Shown: piece after piece, positions 1 through 5,737 of the stretch
How the letters are laid out: each line of letters opens with the position of its first letter
Numbering within the stretch: the stretch's first letter is position 1
Assembly: GCA_964641125.1 (NCBI GenBank)
Contig: CAZXMO010000106.1
Span: forward strand, 1-7,824
Length of the DNA stretch: 7,824 nt
Source of the DNA: JBKHAJ01 sp964641125
Lineage (GTDB): Bacteria; Spirochaetota; Spirochaetia; SPDA01; CAZSGZ01
Reading direction: 5' to 3'
The notes under the pieces: model-generated
Told to the model about the DNA's origin: nothing
What the model saw: the letters and a program-made list of their open reading frames with translations, nothing else
Database searches by the model: none
Made by a program: the position numbers and the translations under genes

Positions 1-2
1 GC

Positions 3-302
3 AGAGTCATCGAGGTTATCCGAAACATTCCCCCCGGAAGGGTCCTCTCCTACGGGGAGGTAGCCGAGCTCGCCGGGAACAAGATGGGAGCGAGGCAGGT
101 GACCCGGCTCCTTCACACTCTTACCGACAGTTACAATCTCCCCTGGCACCGGGTGGTGGGGAAAGGCGGGGTCATACTAGTGAAGGGGGAGCAGGCTGAT
201 CTCCAACGGGCACTTCTCGAGGACGAGGGGGTGGAGTTCGACGAAAAGGGCAGGGTCGATGTGGACCGATTCAGCGCCTTCGAGGGGCTCGCGGGGGTGT
301 AA
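3..302 (+). CDS. Alkyltransferase-like (ATL) DNA repair protein, 5' partial
   Basis: The frame is open from the window edge and reads through to a TAA at 300-302, so the true start lies outside; about 99 codons are visible. The protein is the DNA-binding half of the O6-alkylguanine-DNA alkyltransferase (MGMT/Ogt) family. It shows IPPGRVLSYGEVAELAG near the start, then ARQVTRLLHT (recognition helix with the Arg finger), then LPWHRVVGKGGVI. In true alkyltransferases the last motif is PCHRV with the alkyl-acceptor Cys; here the codon at 144-146 is TGG, giving PWHRV. That substitution defines ATL proteins such as S. pombe Atl1 and E. coli YbaZ/Atl, which bind O6-alkylguanine, flip it out, and flag it for nucleotide excision repair without removing the alkyl group. 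The visible length fits a single-domain ATL with only a few residues missing. It converges on the GH5 gene with an 11-base gap. The family call is strong; the role is inferred from the family. Confidence 0.87.
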   Translation, partial: RVIEVIRNIPPGRVLSYGEVAELAGNKMGARQVTRLLHTLTDSYNLPWHRVVGKGGVILVKGEQADLQRALLEDEGVEFDEKGRVDVDRFSAFEGLAGV

Positions 303-313
303 TGACCGCCGGC

Positions 314-2413
314 TTACGCCGGGGTGATGCGTAGCGTCAGCCGGGCGGCGGGATCAACCCCGGTTACAGTCAGGATTTGCGACTCCCGGGAGTACTTCCC
401 CGCTCCGGTGCTCAGCTGTACGCTCAATTCTTCCGGATAGACATCCCGAGGCACGAAGATGAGAGACGGAGGGATGTCCGGGGCACCGCCCCGTCTGAGA
501 AGGCCCGGCTTTGCGCGGCCGGCCGGCTTGCTTTCAACCGCGCCCGGTCCCTTTACCTCGAGCTCGAAGATCCGGCGTCGTCTGTCGTAGGTGATTTTCT
601 CGACGGTACCGAAGACTGCGAGAGGGTAGGGGCGGACGAAACCGGCGGTCCCCCGCTCTCCGCCGTCGAGACTGTAGACCGAGAGGTCCTCGTCGTTCCA
701 TCTGTCACCTAAGAGATTGACGTTGTCGGGACAGTAGTTCCACAGGAAGGCGCCGACCCGGTTCGCCTCCATCGCTTGGTAGTAGGAATCGAGGGCCGCT
801 TCGTGGTCGGAGTAGTCCCCTGTTTCGAAGGCGTCGCTCCTCTTTAAATCGAAGGGAACACCGAACTCACCGATGATTGTGGGAATTCCCCCCATCTTGT
901 ACTCCGCTGCATCTACCTGGTGCCTTATCTGCCGGATAAAAGAGCGCCGGACCCGTTTTTTTCCGAAGACCGGCCGCTGGCTGACCGTATCGTAGGCGAT
1001 TCGGGGGGCGTGCCGTTTGGTGATGAGGGTGTGGGCGTCGTACCAGTGGCTGCCGTTTACCGCCCTGCCCCCGTCTTCCTCCGGGTCCCAGGAGGGGTGG
1101 GGTTCCGAGGGGATCGCCTCGATGAATACGAGAAACCTCCGGTCGATCTTCTCGATGTGGGAGTGAAACCGCTTTAGGAAGGGCTTGAGGAAGTCCCGGG
1201 AGAAGCTGACCGTACTCCCCTCCGGTCCGCCGGGACCTCCGGGAAGCGAGGCAAAGTAATGGGGCTTTAAGAGGACCGGCTTGTCGTGGGCCATGTCCCA
1301 TACCCCCTCTCTCTTCCAGGGGCAGACACAGCCCGGTTTCCACAGGCTTTCCTCGTTTTTGTTGATGAAGGTGTACCCCGAGGCAATGGGTCCTAGGGAA
1401 GTGAAACGGTAGAATCTGACGTACCGCTTGCATCCCGAGGCCGCCGCCATTCCTTCTATTCCGGTGGGGGTGGGGCCGTTTTTCATGAGCCACTCGGAGG
1501 GGCGGTTCAAATCCTTCCAGCCGATGTATCCCCGGTGGGGCTCGTTCATGCTCCCGAAGCCGATGACGTGGGAAAGCCTTTTAAGCTTCCTAGCTACCTT
1601 TCCGATCATCTTGAAATATCGGTCCTGGAGCAATTCCTGGATGTTCCGCCCGTCCACCGTAAACGACGGGGCGTAGACAGATCCCCCGAAAAAGAGGGTG
1701 AACATGGTCGAGCAGGCGAACCGGGTGTAGTTGGTCGGCCAGATCATGCTCGGATAGGTTTTGGGAGGCTCCGGTCCCTCCGCTGCGGTGTCCCGCAAGC
1801 TGTCCTTGATACCTTCACGGATGCTTTCGCCTAAGGGAATGTTCTTCGCCTGGGCCCGTTCGATCCGGTGTATCTGGTCACGGAGGGCCCCTTCCCCCTC
1901 GAAGAGGGCGTGGACCACCGCGGCTCCGGCGGGGACGATCTTTTCGAGATCCATCCCGGCGAGCTCGAGGGTCCAGGCGGGCGCCCCGTCGCCTCCGGTC
2001 CACCGGCTCCATACATCCTGATGGGGATCGATCCATACTCCCAGGCCGTGCTCTCCGGCCTTGGCGACGACCGCTTCCAGATACGAGAGATAGTCCCGGT
2101 CGTACTTTCCCGGTCCGGCGTGCTCCACCGCCTCCCAGGTAATTATGAAGCGTAGGAATTTGATCCCCCACCCCGCTATCCGGGAGTAGTGCTCGTCGGC
2201 CTCCTCCAAAGGAAAGGGTCTTCCCACGAAGCTCACCGATTCGGGGCTTTTGAGACTCTCCGGACGGTAGGAGGAGCCGTCGGGGACGGCGGGGAGCTTC
2301 GAGGAGCCCGCCAGATTGATCCCCCGCATAATAACCGTTCTCCCCGCCGGATCGACCAGCCGGTCGTCTTGTATGTCGAGGGGCCACAGATCGGGCCCGG
2401 GGGACGGCTTCAT
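314..2413 (-). CDS. GH5 glycosidase, sterylglucosidase/glucosylceramidase-like (GH5_12 type)
   Basis: This 699-residue protein is a retaining beta-glycosidase of family GH5. The TIM barrel starts at about residue 17 (DRLVDPAGRTVIMRGINLAG), with DPHQD at 129-133. The acid/base Glu291 lies in the motif MNEPHRGYIGW (289-299), and the nucleophile Glu516 in IIGEFG (513-518). HWYDAH (456-461) and FLWNY (556-560) complete the usual barrel signature. NEPHRGYI, CPWKREGVWD (364-373) and the long insert between them resemble fungal EGCrP2/Sgl1-type enzymes, which cleave glucose from sterol glucosides or glucosylceramide, rather than cellulases. Residues from about 595 to the end fit the beta-sandwich C-terminal domain of this group. 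No signal peptide or membrane segment is visible, so a cytoplasmic location is likely. The ATG at 2413-2411 overlaps the aroA stop as ATGA, so translation is probably coupled to aroA. Fold and catalytic residues are clear; the glycolipid substrate is inferred and was not tested against other GH5 subfamilies. Confidence 0.88.
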   Translation of the reverse strand: MKPSPGPDLWPLDIQDDRLVDPAGRTVIMRGINLAGSSKLPAVPDGSSYRPESLKSPESVSFVGRPFPLEEADEHYSRIAGWGIKFLRFIITWEAVEHAGPGKYDRDYLSYLEAVVAKAGEHGLGVWIDPHQDVWSRWTGGDGAPAWTLELAGMDLEKIVPAGAAVVHALFEGEGALRDQIHRIERAQAKNIPLGESIREGIKDSLRDTAAEGPEPPKTYPSMIWPTNYTRFACSTMFTLFFGGSVYAPSFTVDGRNIQELLQDRYFKMIGKVARKLKRLSHVIGFGSMNEPHRGYIGWKDLNRPSEWLMKNGPTPTGIEGMAAASGCKRYVRFYRFTSLGPIASGYTFINKNEESLWKPGCVCPWKREGVWDMAHDKPVLLKPHYFASLPGGPGGPEGSTVSFSRDFLKPFLKRFHSHIEKIDRRFLVFIEAIPSEPHPSWDPEEDGGRAVNGSHWYDAHTLITKRHAPRIAYDTVSQRPVFGKKRVRRSFIRQIRHQVDAAEYKMGGIPTIIGEFGVPFDLKRSDAFETGDYSDHEAALDSYYQAMEANRVGAFLWNYCPDNVNLLGDRWNDEDLSVYSLDGGERGTAGFVRPYPLAVFGTVEKITYDRRRRIFELEVKGPGAVESKPAGRAKPGLLRRGGAPDIPPSLIFVPRDVYPEELSVQLSTGAGKYSRESQILTVTGVDPAARLTLRITPA

Positions 2414-3756
2414 GACCGGTCTCCCGAAGGGAGCCCGGCGGGATCGCCTGCTACCAGCGCATCGAGGACCGCGAAGAATCCGGGAAAGGTGATGTTCACC
2501 GTTTCGGCGGTATCGATGAGGGAGGGACCCGCCGCCGCGAGGGCGGCCACCGACAACGCCATGACCACCCGGTGGTCTCCCCGGCCGTCGAGCTTCGCGC
2601 CGTGGAGGGGTACCGGTCCGTTCCCCGGTCCGCGTCCCCGGATGACGAGCCCGTCGGGGAGCTCTTCGATATCGGCCCCCATTTTGGCAAGCTCTTCCCG
2701 CATGACGGTAATCCGGTCGGTTTCTTTGAGCCGCGCCTGGGGGACGTTTACGAGGCGGGTTTCCCCCACGGCGTAGCAGGCCGCCGCGGCTAAAGCGGGG
2801 AGGGCGTCGGGGGTGTCGTTTAAGTCGAGTTCCGCCGCCCGGAGCCCCCGGGCGGACGCTTCGCTCCCCCGTACAAGGAGTCCGTCTTCCACGGCCTCGG
2901 AAGGACAGCCCATCTCGGCGAGCATATCGACGACCCGCTTATCACCCTGGGTGTCCCCCATATCGAGCCCCTCGATGAGAAGGTCCGATCCGGTTACCGC
3001 GGCGGCGCAGAGAAAGAAGGTGGCCGAGGAAAAGTCGCCGGGGACGGTTTTCTGGAAACTGCGGTACCCCTGTTTGCCCGGTACGGTGAAACGTCTGTAT
3101 CCGTCCCGTTCGAGCTCGATCCCCAGTTCACGCAGCCAGGCTAAGGTCATATCCACGTAGGGCTTTTCGTGCAGCAGGGGGACGGTGATTTCAGTGTTCC
3201 CCTCGGCGAGGGGGACGGCGATTAAAAGGCTCGAGAGGAACTGGCTGGTGGGGCACTCGACGGAGGTCTCGCCTCCCCTGAGGGGCCCCCGCACCCGGAT
3301 AGGCGGATTTCCCGAGAGGTCGAGGCTCACCGCTTCCGCGCCCAGGTCTTGGAGGGCCCGGAGGAGGGGTCCCGTCGGGCGGGACCGGAGCTGATCGTCT
3401 CCTGTAAAGATTACCGGAAAGTCGGCGAGGGCCGCGGCGGAGGCGGCGAGGTACAGGGTGGTCCCCGAATTGCCCGCGTCTATCTCCACCGGTCCCCCGG
3501 TGTGCCCCGGCGGGGGCGCGGGCCTGCCTCCCATTCCGGTTATCATCAGGGTCCCGTCGGCGCCCTCTTCGATGAGCGCTCCCAAAGTCCTGCACGCGGT
3601 TACGCACGACCGGGTGTCCGCCGAATCGAGGGGTCCTGTTACGGTGCTTTCTCCCTCGGCGAGGCTTGCCAGGAGGACGGCGCGAATGGTGTGGGATTTG
3701 GACGCGGGAACCGACACCCGGCCTCTCAGTTTGGAGGGTCGTATCTCTTTGGTCAT
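2410..3756 (-). CDS. aroA: 3-phosphoshikimate 1-carboxyvinyltransferase (EPSP synthase)
   Basis: AroA transfers the enolpyruvyl group of PEP to shikimate-3-phosphate, the sixth step of the chorismate pathway, in the cytoplasm. From the ATG at 3756 it has 448 residues, a normal length. Visible family motifs are PASKSHTIRA (17-26, Lys20 binds substrates), AGNSGTT (94-100), RSRPTGPL (125-132), TSQFLSSLLIA (170-180), DTPDALPALAAAA (314-326, catalytic Asp317), RLKETDRI (342-349) and GDHRVVMA (393-400). The TSQF segment, rather than SAQ, is closer to class I (glyphosate-sensitive type) enzymes, although GNSGTT is the form common in Gram-positive proteins. The frame extends 12 codons upstream to a TTG, but homology begins at the ATG and the TTG belongs to a promoter-like TTGACA, so the ATG is preferred. 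It follows the small membrane-protein gene by 63 bases and overlaps the GH5 gene by 4 bases. No other shikimate-pathway gene is in view. Confidence 0.96.
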   Translation of the reverse strand: MTKEIRPSKLRGRVSVPASKSHTIRAVLLASLAEGESTVTGPLDSADTRSCVTACRTLGALIEEGADGTLMITGMGGRPAPPPGHTGGPVEIDAGNSGTTLYLAASAAALADFPVIFTGDDQLRSRPTGPLLRALQDLGAEAVSLDLSGNPPIRVRGPLRGGETSVECPTSQFLSSLLIAVPLAEGNTEITVPLLHEKPYVDMTLAWLRELGIELERDGYRRFTVPGKQGYRSFQKTVPGDFSSATFFLCAAAVTGSDLLIEGLDMGDTQGDKRVVDMLAEMGCPSEAVEDGLLVRGSEASARGLRAAELDLNDTPDALPALAAAACYAVGETRLVNVPQARLKETDRITVMREELAKMGADIEELPDGLVIRGRGPGNGPVPLHGAKLDGRGDHRVVMALSVAALAAAGPSLIDTAETVNITFPGFFAVLDALVAGDPAGLPSGDRS

Positions 3757-3763
3757 CCTAAAA

Positions 3764-3792
3764 AATCTACTGGGTATCGGACAAAATGTCAA
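3764..3792 (-). promoter_or_regulatory. Probable sigma70-type promoter of aroA
   Basis: Reading the minus strand, a perfect -35 hexamer TTGACA lies at 3792-3787. A 17-base spacer follows, then TAGATT (4 of 6 matches to TATAAT) at 3769-3764. Only seven bases, TTTTAGG, separate the -10 box from the aroA ATG at 3756. A normal start site would therefore fall on or within a base or two of the ATG, giving a leaderless or almost leaderless mRNA. The AGG directly abutting the ATG is too close to serve as a usual Shine-Dalgarno. The promoter is predicted from spacing and consensus only. Confidence 0.5.
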
Positions 3793-3819
3793 AGAAGAGT
3801 GTCCCCGCCGCCGGGGGCG

Positions 3820-4140
3820 CTACCGCATCATGATCACGAAGGTAAAGAAAAAATCGAGTGCCGGGAGGAGGACCCCCGCCCCGCAGAAGATGTAGGCGTG
3901 GAAGGGGAGAAGGACATCGGAACTCTTCTTGATCCGGGAGACGAGGAAGGTGACGAAGATGATCGCGAAGATCGCCGCGGTCCCCGCTACTAAGGGTTTG
4001 AGCAGAGTGCCGATAAGGGCGCTTCCCGCCGCGGGATCGGCTTTGACCCGAAAGACGGCGGTCAGATAGACGATCGACATAATCACCTGGACGGCGAAGA
4101 GAACGTAGGCTGCGTAGGTAAGGATACGGGAGAGCTTCAT
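3820..4140 (-). CDS. Small integral membrane protein, three helices, unknown function
   Basis: I do not recognise this 106-residue protein. It begins MKLSRILTYAAYVLFAVQ and has three hydrophobic stretches long enough to span a membrane, at about residues 8-30, 49-68 and 82-104. A short polar loop (RVKADPAAGS, 31-40) lies between the first two and a charged loop (SRIKKSSD, 68-75) between the last two. The chain ends FVIMMR. The frame stays open upstream to 4326, but that part runs through the palindromic element and reads as arginine- and tyrosine-rich noise. The ATG at 4140, followed by a typical Lys/Leu start, is therefore chosen. No good Shine-Dalgarno precedes it; a TATTAT at 4151-4146 sits just upstream and could be a -10 box, but without a convincing -35. 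It lies upstream of aroA on the same strand, with a GC-rich hairpin (3803-3816) just after its TAG. Coding status is likely but not certain. Confidence 0.68.
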   Translation of the reverse strand: MKLSRILTYAAYVLFAVQVIMSIVYLTAVFRVKADPAAGSALIGTLLKPLVAGTAAIFAIIFVTFLVSRIKKSSDVLLPFHAYIFCGAGVLLPALDFFFTFVIMMR

Positions 4141-4178
4141 GAAGGGATAATAGCAGAGGATACGGCGTGAGGAAAGGT

Positions 4179-4328
4179 GAGTGCCCCCGATCGTGGGGAT
4201 AATATACGAGATACGGGTTGTAGTAAAACAAATTAGATCCTTCCCTCTATATGGAGGGACACGACACTCCCTAAATCTATGTAAACCAAGATTTAGGACG
4301 AATTTTGTCCCCACGATCGGGGGCACTC
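4179..4328. repeat. 150-bp palindromic element with perfect 21-bp inverted ends (REPIN/MITE-like)
   Basis: The sequence at 4179-4199 is the exact reverse complement of 4308-4328 (21 of 21 bases; core CCCCCGATCGTGGGG on the left arm). Each arm contains its own near-palindrome, CCCC...GATCGT...GGGG, so it can fold either alone or with its partner. Between the arms are 108 A+T-rich bases with two further hairpins. I see no reading frame of its own and no convincing target-site duplication (left flank ending GAAAGGT, right flank starting TCTAAGG). Nested arms and internal stems fit a REPIN or a miniature inverted-repeat element moved in trans, but a structured regulatory region for the gene at 4140 is also possible. 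Together with 4329-4448, it fills the 4141-4448 gap between genes, which otherwise holds only a doubtful small frame. Confidence 0.75.
4242..4297. repeat. Two internal hairpins of the palindromic element
   Basis: TCCCTC (4242-4247) pairs with GAGGGA (4254-4259), and a T-G wobble can extend the stem towards an ATAT loop. CCTAAATC (4270-4277) pairs with GATTTAGG (4290-4297) across a 12-base loop. With the outer 21-bp stem these would give a multi-branched junction when single-stranded or transcribed. The pairings were read directly from the bases; no folding energy was calculated. Confidence 0.7.
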
Positions 4329-4350
4329 TCTAAGGGTATGAGGGGCGTAA

Positions 4351-4410
4351 ATGCCGCTTGAGCCTGAACCGGGAAAACACCTGCCGGAACATATTCTACC
4401 CGATATGTAG
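4351..4410 (+). CDS. Possible 19-residue small ORF
   Basis: An ATG at 4351 opens a 19-codon frame (MPLEPEPGKHLPEHILPDM) ending in TAG at 4408-4410. GAGGGG at 4340-4345 lies five bases before the ATG, a good ribosome-binding arrangement. The peptide is rich in Pro and Glu, with no signal or membrane character, and I recognise no family. It lies between the palindromic element and the damaged lipoprotein gene. It could be a leader peptide, the remnant of a larger gene, or chance. Confidence 0.2.
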   Translation: MPLEPEPGKHLPEHILPDM

Positions 4411-4448
4411 CTGCCGTACTTTACTCTCCTTGTGCTGATCTTGTACGG

Positions 4449-4457
4449 AAGGAGGAG
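4449..4457 (+). promoter_or_regulatory. Strong Shine-Dalgarno with no start codon behind it
   Basis: AAGGAGGAG is a near-perfect ribosome-binding site. An initiation codon would be expected at about 4463-4466, but the bases there are AGCGTAAGC, with no ATG, GTG or TTG. It decides where the start of the following lipoprotein reading frame used to be. Confidence 0.7.
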
Positions 4458-4462
4458 AAAAG

Positions 4463-4792
4463 CGTAAGCTAAAATATCTATTCATTATCATCATACTTTT
4501 CGGGGCCCTTGGAATTCTATTCACGGCCTGTCCGGGACCCCAGATCCCCGTCGATCCGGTCGTCTACGTCGCCGGATACTATTCCGCCGGATTGACTCAT
4601 CTTCACGATACCTCGACGAGCAAAGCGCGAGACATCGATGTCCTAGACGGGACCGTCTATGTAGCGGGATACCACTACGACGGAAGTAAGAAGATTGCGG
4701 TCGTGTGGGAGGACGGGACGAGAACGACCCTCTTCGATACAGGAACCGCCGGAGTCAACGCCGAGGCCCTCGCCGTCATGGCCGTCAAATAA
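4463..4792 (+). pseudogene. Short repeat lipoprotein, start codon lost
   Basis: From the position expected for the start (codon CGT at 4463-4465) the frame reads KLKYLFIIIILFGALGILFTAC. This is a basic tip, hydrophobic core and lipobox-like LFTAC, with the lipidated Cys at about residue 23. The mature part holds two copies of a VYVAGY repeat at residues 34-39 and 65-70, a 31-residue period. The second copy continues YDGSKKIAVVWEDGTRTTLFD; the frame stops at TAA after about 109 codons. Such repeats usually occur in longer tandem arrays in beta-propeller-like surface lipoproteins, so this copy looks short as well. No ATG, GTG or TTG occurs in frame between an upstream TGA (4436-4438) and a TTG at 4592, which lies inside the first repeat. 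Loss of one G from GTG-AAG would exactly produce the observed GTAAG. Either the gene is dead or the base is a sequencing error. Confidence 0.65.
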
Positions 4793-4827
4793 GGTAGAAA
4801 CGGCGTTTAGTCGATATATCATCCCCG

Positions 4828-5142
4828 CTACGGGGAAAAGCCCTCGAGGATTTCGCTTTCAAAGCACTCCCCCGGGCCGTAGACCGCGGGTTTTCCGTAT
4901 CCTCCTTCCGGCTCCTGTCCAAGGGAATACACCGAGAGGATCTCTACGGCAATATCCGGAGCGGCCGTCGCCCCCGAATCGTCCAGGCTCTCTTCGGAGC
5001 AGAATACCGACATATCGGGCTGCACTACATTGATAATCTCATCGTCCCGGTCACCGTGGTTTTCATCGTCAGGCCAGTTAAGATAATCCACGTAGGTATA
5101 CATCCTGTCCGCTTTTTTTATCGGGATTCCCCTCTTGCTCAT
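4828..5142 (-). pseudogene. Uma2-family (DUF820) nuclease remnant with two internal deletions
   Basis: The 104-residue frame matches separate blocks of the Uma2 family, PD-(D/E)xK-like putative endonucleases that normally have about 180-200 residues. Block 1 is YTYVDYLNWPDDE (15-27), the family N-terminus. Block 2 is DDEIINVVQPDMSVFC through APDIAVEILS (33-70), carrying the core Asp43 and Glu67. Block 3 is GYGKPAVYGPGECFESEILEGF (81-102), the usual C-terminus. The region between blocks 1 and 2 (WELIDG...H/R-rich helix) and that between blocks 2 and 3 (the DxxxKxxLYE segment with the catalytic Lys) are missing, yet the frame stays open. Without that Lys it should be inactive. GAGGAGG sits only one base before the ATG. 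It is divergent from the HepT/MNT pair. Block matching is from memory of the family, so junctions are approximate. Confidence 0.75.
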
Positions 5143-5180
5143 GCCTCCTCATTGTACCATATACACGGTAGAGGGGCCAT

Positions 5181-5208
5181 TTGCTTCAATCGTACATTGG
5201 TATATACT
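5181..5208 (+). promoter_or_regulatory. Probable promoter of the HepT/MNT operon
   Basis: TTGCTT (5181-5186) is followed after 16 bases by TATACT (5203-5208), a 5 of 6 match to the -10 consensus. Transcription would begin near 5215, leaving a leader of about 18 bases that includes the weak Shine-Dalgarno AGCAGG before the ATG at 5233. TGGTAT occurs as a direct repeat at 5198-5203 and 5208-5213, flanking the -10 box. Confidence 0.45.
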
Positions 5209-5232
5209 GGTATTTATAAGCAGGTTAAGAAA

Positions 5233-5727
5233 ATGCGGCGGAAAGAAGATTTTCTCGTTCTTATTGAATCTCTCAAGGGCGACTGGGCGCTGTGTGAAGA
5301 AATTCTCTCCGATAACAGCCGGGCTTGGGAAAGAATCGAAGCGGGTGCACAGGACCATCTTGATTGGGCGGCCTTAGGGTATACTATGCATGCATTTTAC
5401 AACACCTTAGAGAATTATTTTCTACGAATCGGAAAGTTCTTCGAGAATAGTCTTTCAAGAGACGCCTGGCATCGGGAACTCCTCGATCGCATGTCGCTGG
5501 AAATACCGGGGTTTCGCCCCGCCCTGCTCGATAATAAGGAGTGCAAAGAGGCCTTAGAAGAACTCCGCGGCTTCCGACATGTTTTTCGGCATCACTACGG
5601 AAGAAAACTGAAATCGGAAAAGGTAAGACTTGTCCAGAAATATATCACTGTTGTGGCGGGGCTTTTCCCCGATGAACATCGGATATTCTGTGAAAAACTG
5701 TCCCGTATAGCGGATAAAATGGAGTAG
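5233..5727 (+). CDS. HepT-like ribonuclease toxin (type VII toxin-antitoxin)
   Basis: This 164-residue, largely helical protein belongs to the HepT-like group (HEPN superfamily). HEPN toxins are metal-independent RNases that cut RNA such as tRNA with a conserved Arg-His pair. The active-site signature RX4HXY is present as R115-HVFR-H120-H-Y122. The lead-in GYTMHAFYNTLENYFLRIGKFFE (49-71) and WHRELLDRMSLEIPGFRP (79-96) are typical of the HepT-like_2 subgroup. In studied HepT/MNT pairs the partner AMPylates the Tyr of this motif (here Tyr122) and so blocks the RNase. The frame extends upstream to 5056, but that part overlaps the divergent gene's promoter and start. The ATG at 5233, preceded by AGCAGG at 5219-5224 and by a promoter, is preferred. 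The MNT partner follows after 10 bases. Base composition is clearly more A+T-rich than aroA, suggesting acquisition. Function is inferred from the motif and the pairing. Confidence 0.85.
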   Translation: MRRKEDFLVLIESLKGDWALCEEILSDNSRAWERIEAGAQDHLDWAALGYTMHAFYNTLENYFLRIGKFFENSLSRDAWHRELLDRMSLEIPGFRPALLDNKECKEALEELRGFRHVFRHHYGRKLKSEKVRLVQKYITVVAGLFPDEHRIFCEKLSRIADKME

Positions 5728-5737
5728 ATTCTGTAGT

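Noticed and set aside
309..322. Hairpin CCGGC-TTAC-GCCGG between the convergent ATL and GH5 genes, as a terminator
   Set aside because: Only a 5-bp stem, no T-run on either strand, and it overlaps the GH5 stop codon.
867..1493. Long open frames overlapping the GH5 and aroA genes (for example 867-1493 minus, 3349-3993 plus)
   Set aside because: They are GC-rich shadow frames full of Arg, Pro and Gly, lie inside well-recognised genes and have no family signature.
3803..3816. GC-rich hairpin just after the membrane-protein stop, as an intrinsic terminator
   Set aside because: The stem is only 5 bp (CCCCG/CGGGG) and is followed by ACACTCTTCTTTG rather than a proper T-run.
4141..4326. N-terminal extension of the membrane-protein frame through the palindromic element
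   Set aside because: The extension is compositionally unlike a protein, runs through both inverted arms, and the ATG at 4140 begins the typical membrane-protein start.
4592..4792. TTG at 4592 as the real start of the VYVAGY-repeat gene
   Set aside because: It falls inside the first repeat, has no Shine-Dalgarno, and would discard a clear lipoprotein signal peptide that has an ideal ribosome-binding site in front of it.
4822..4836. Hairpin TCCCCG-CTA-CGGGGA at the end of the Uma2 remnant, as a bidirectional terminator
   Set aside because: Short stem with no T-run following it in the minus direction and AAAAG following it on the plus strand.
5056..5232. N-terminal extension of HepT to the ATG at 5056
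   Set aside because: It overlaps the divergent Uma2 start and the predicted HepT promoter and carries no recognisable HepT sequence.
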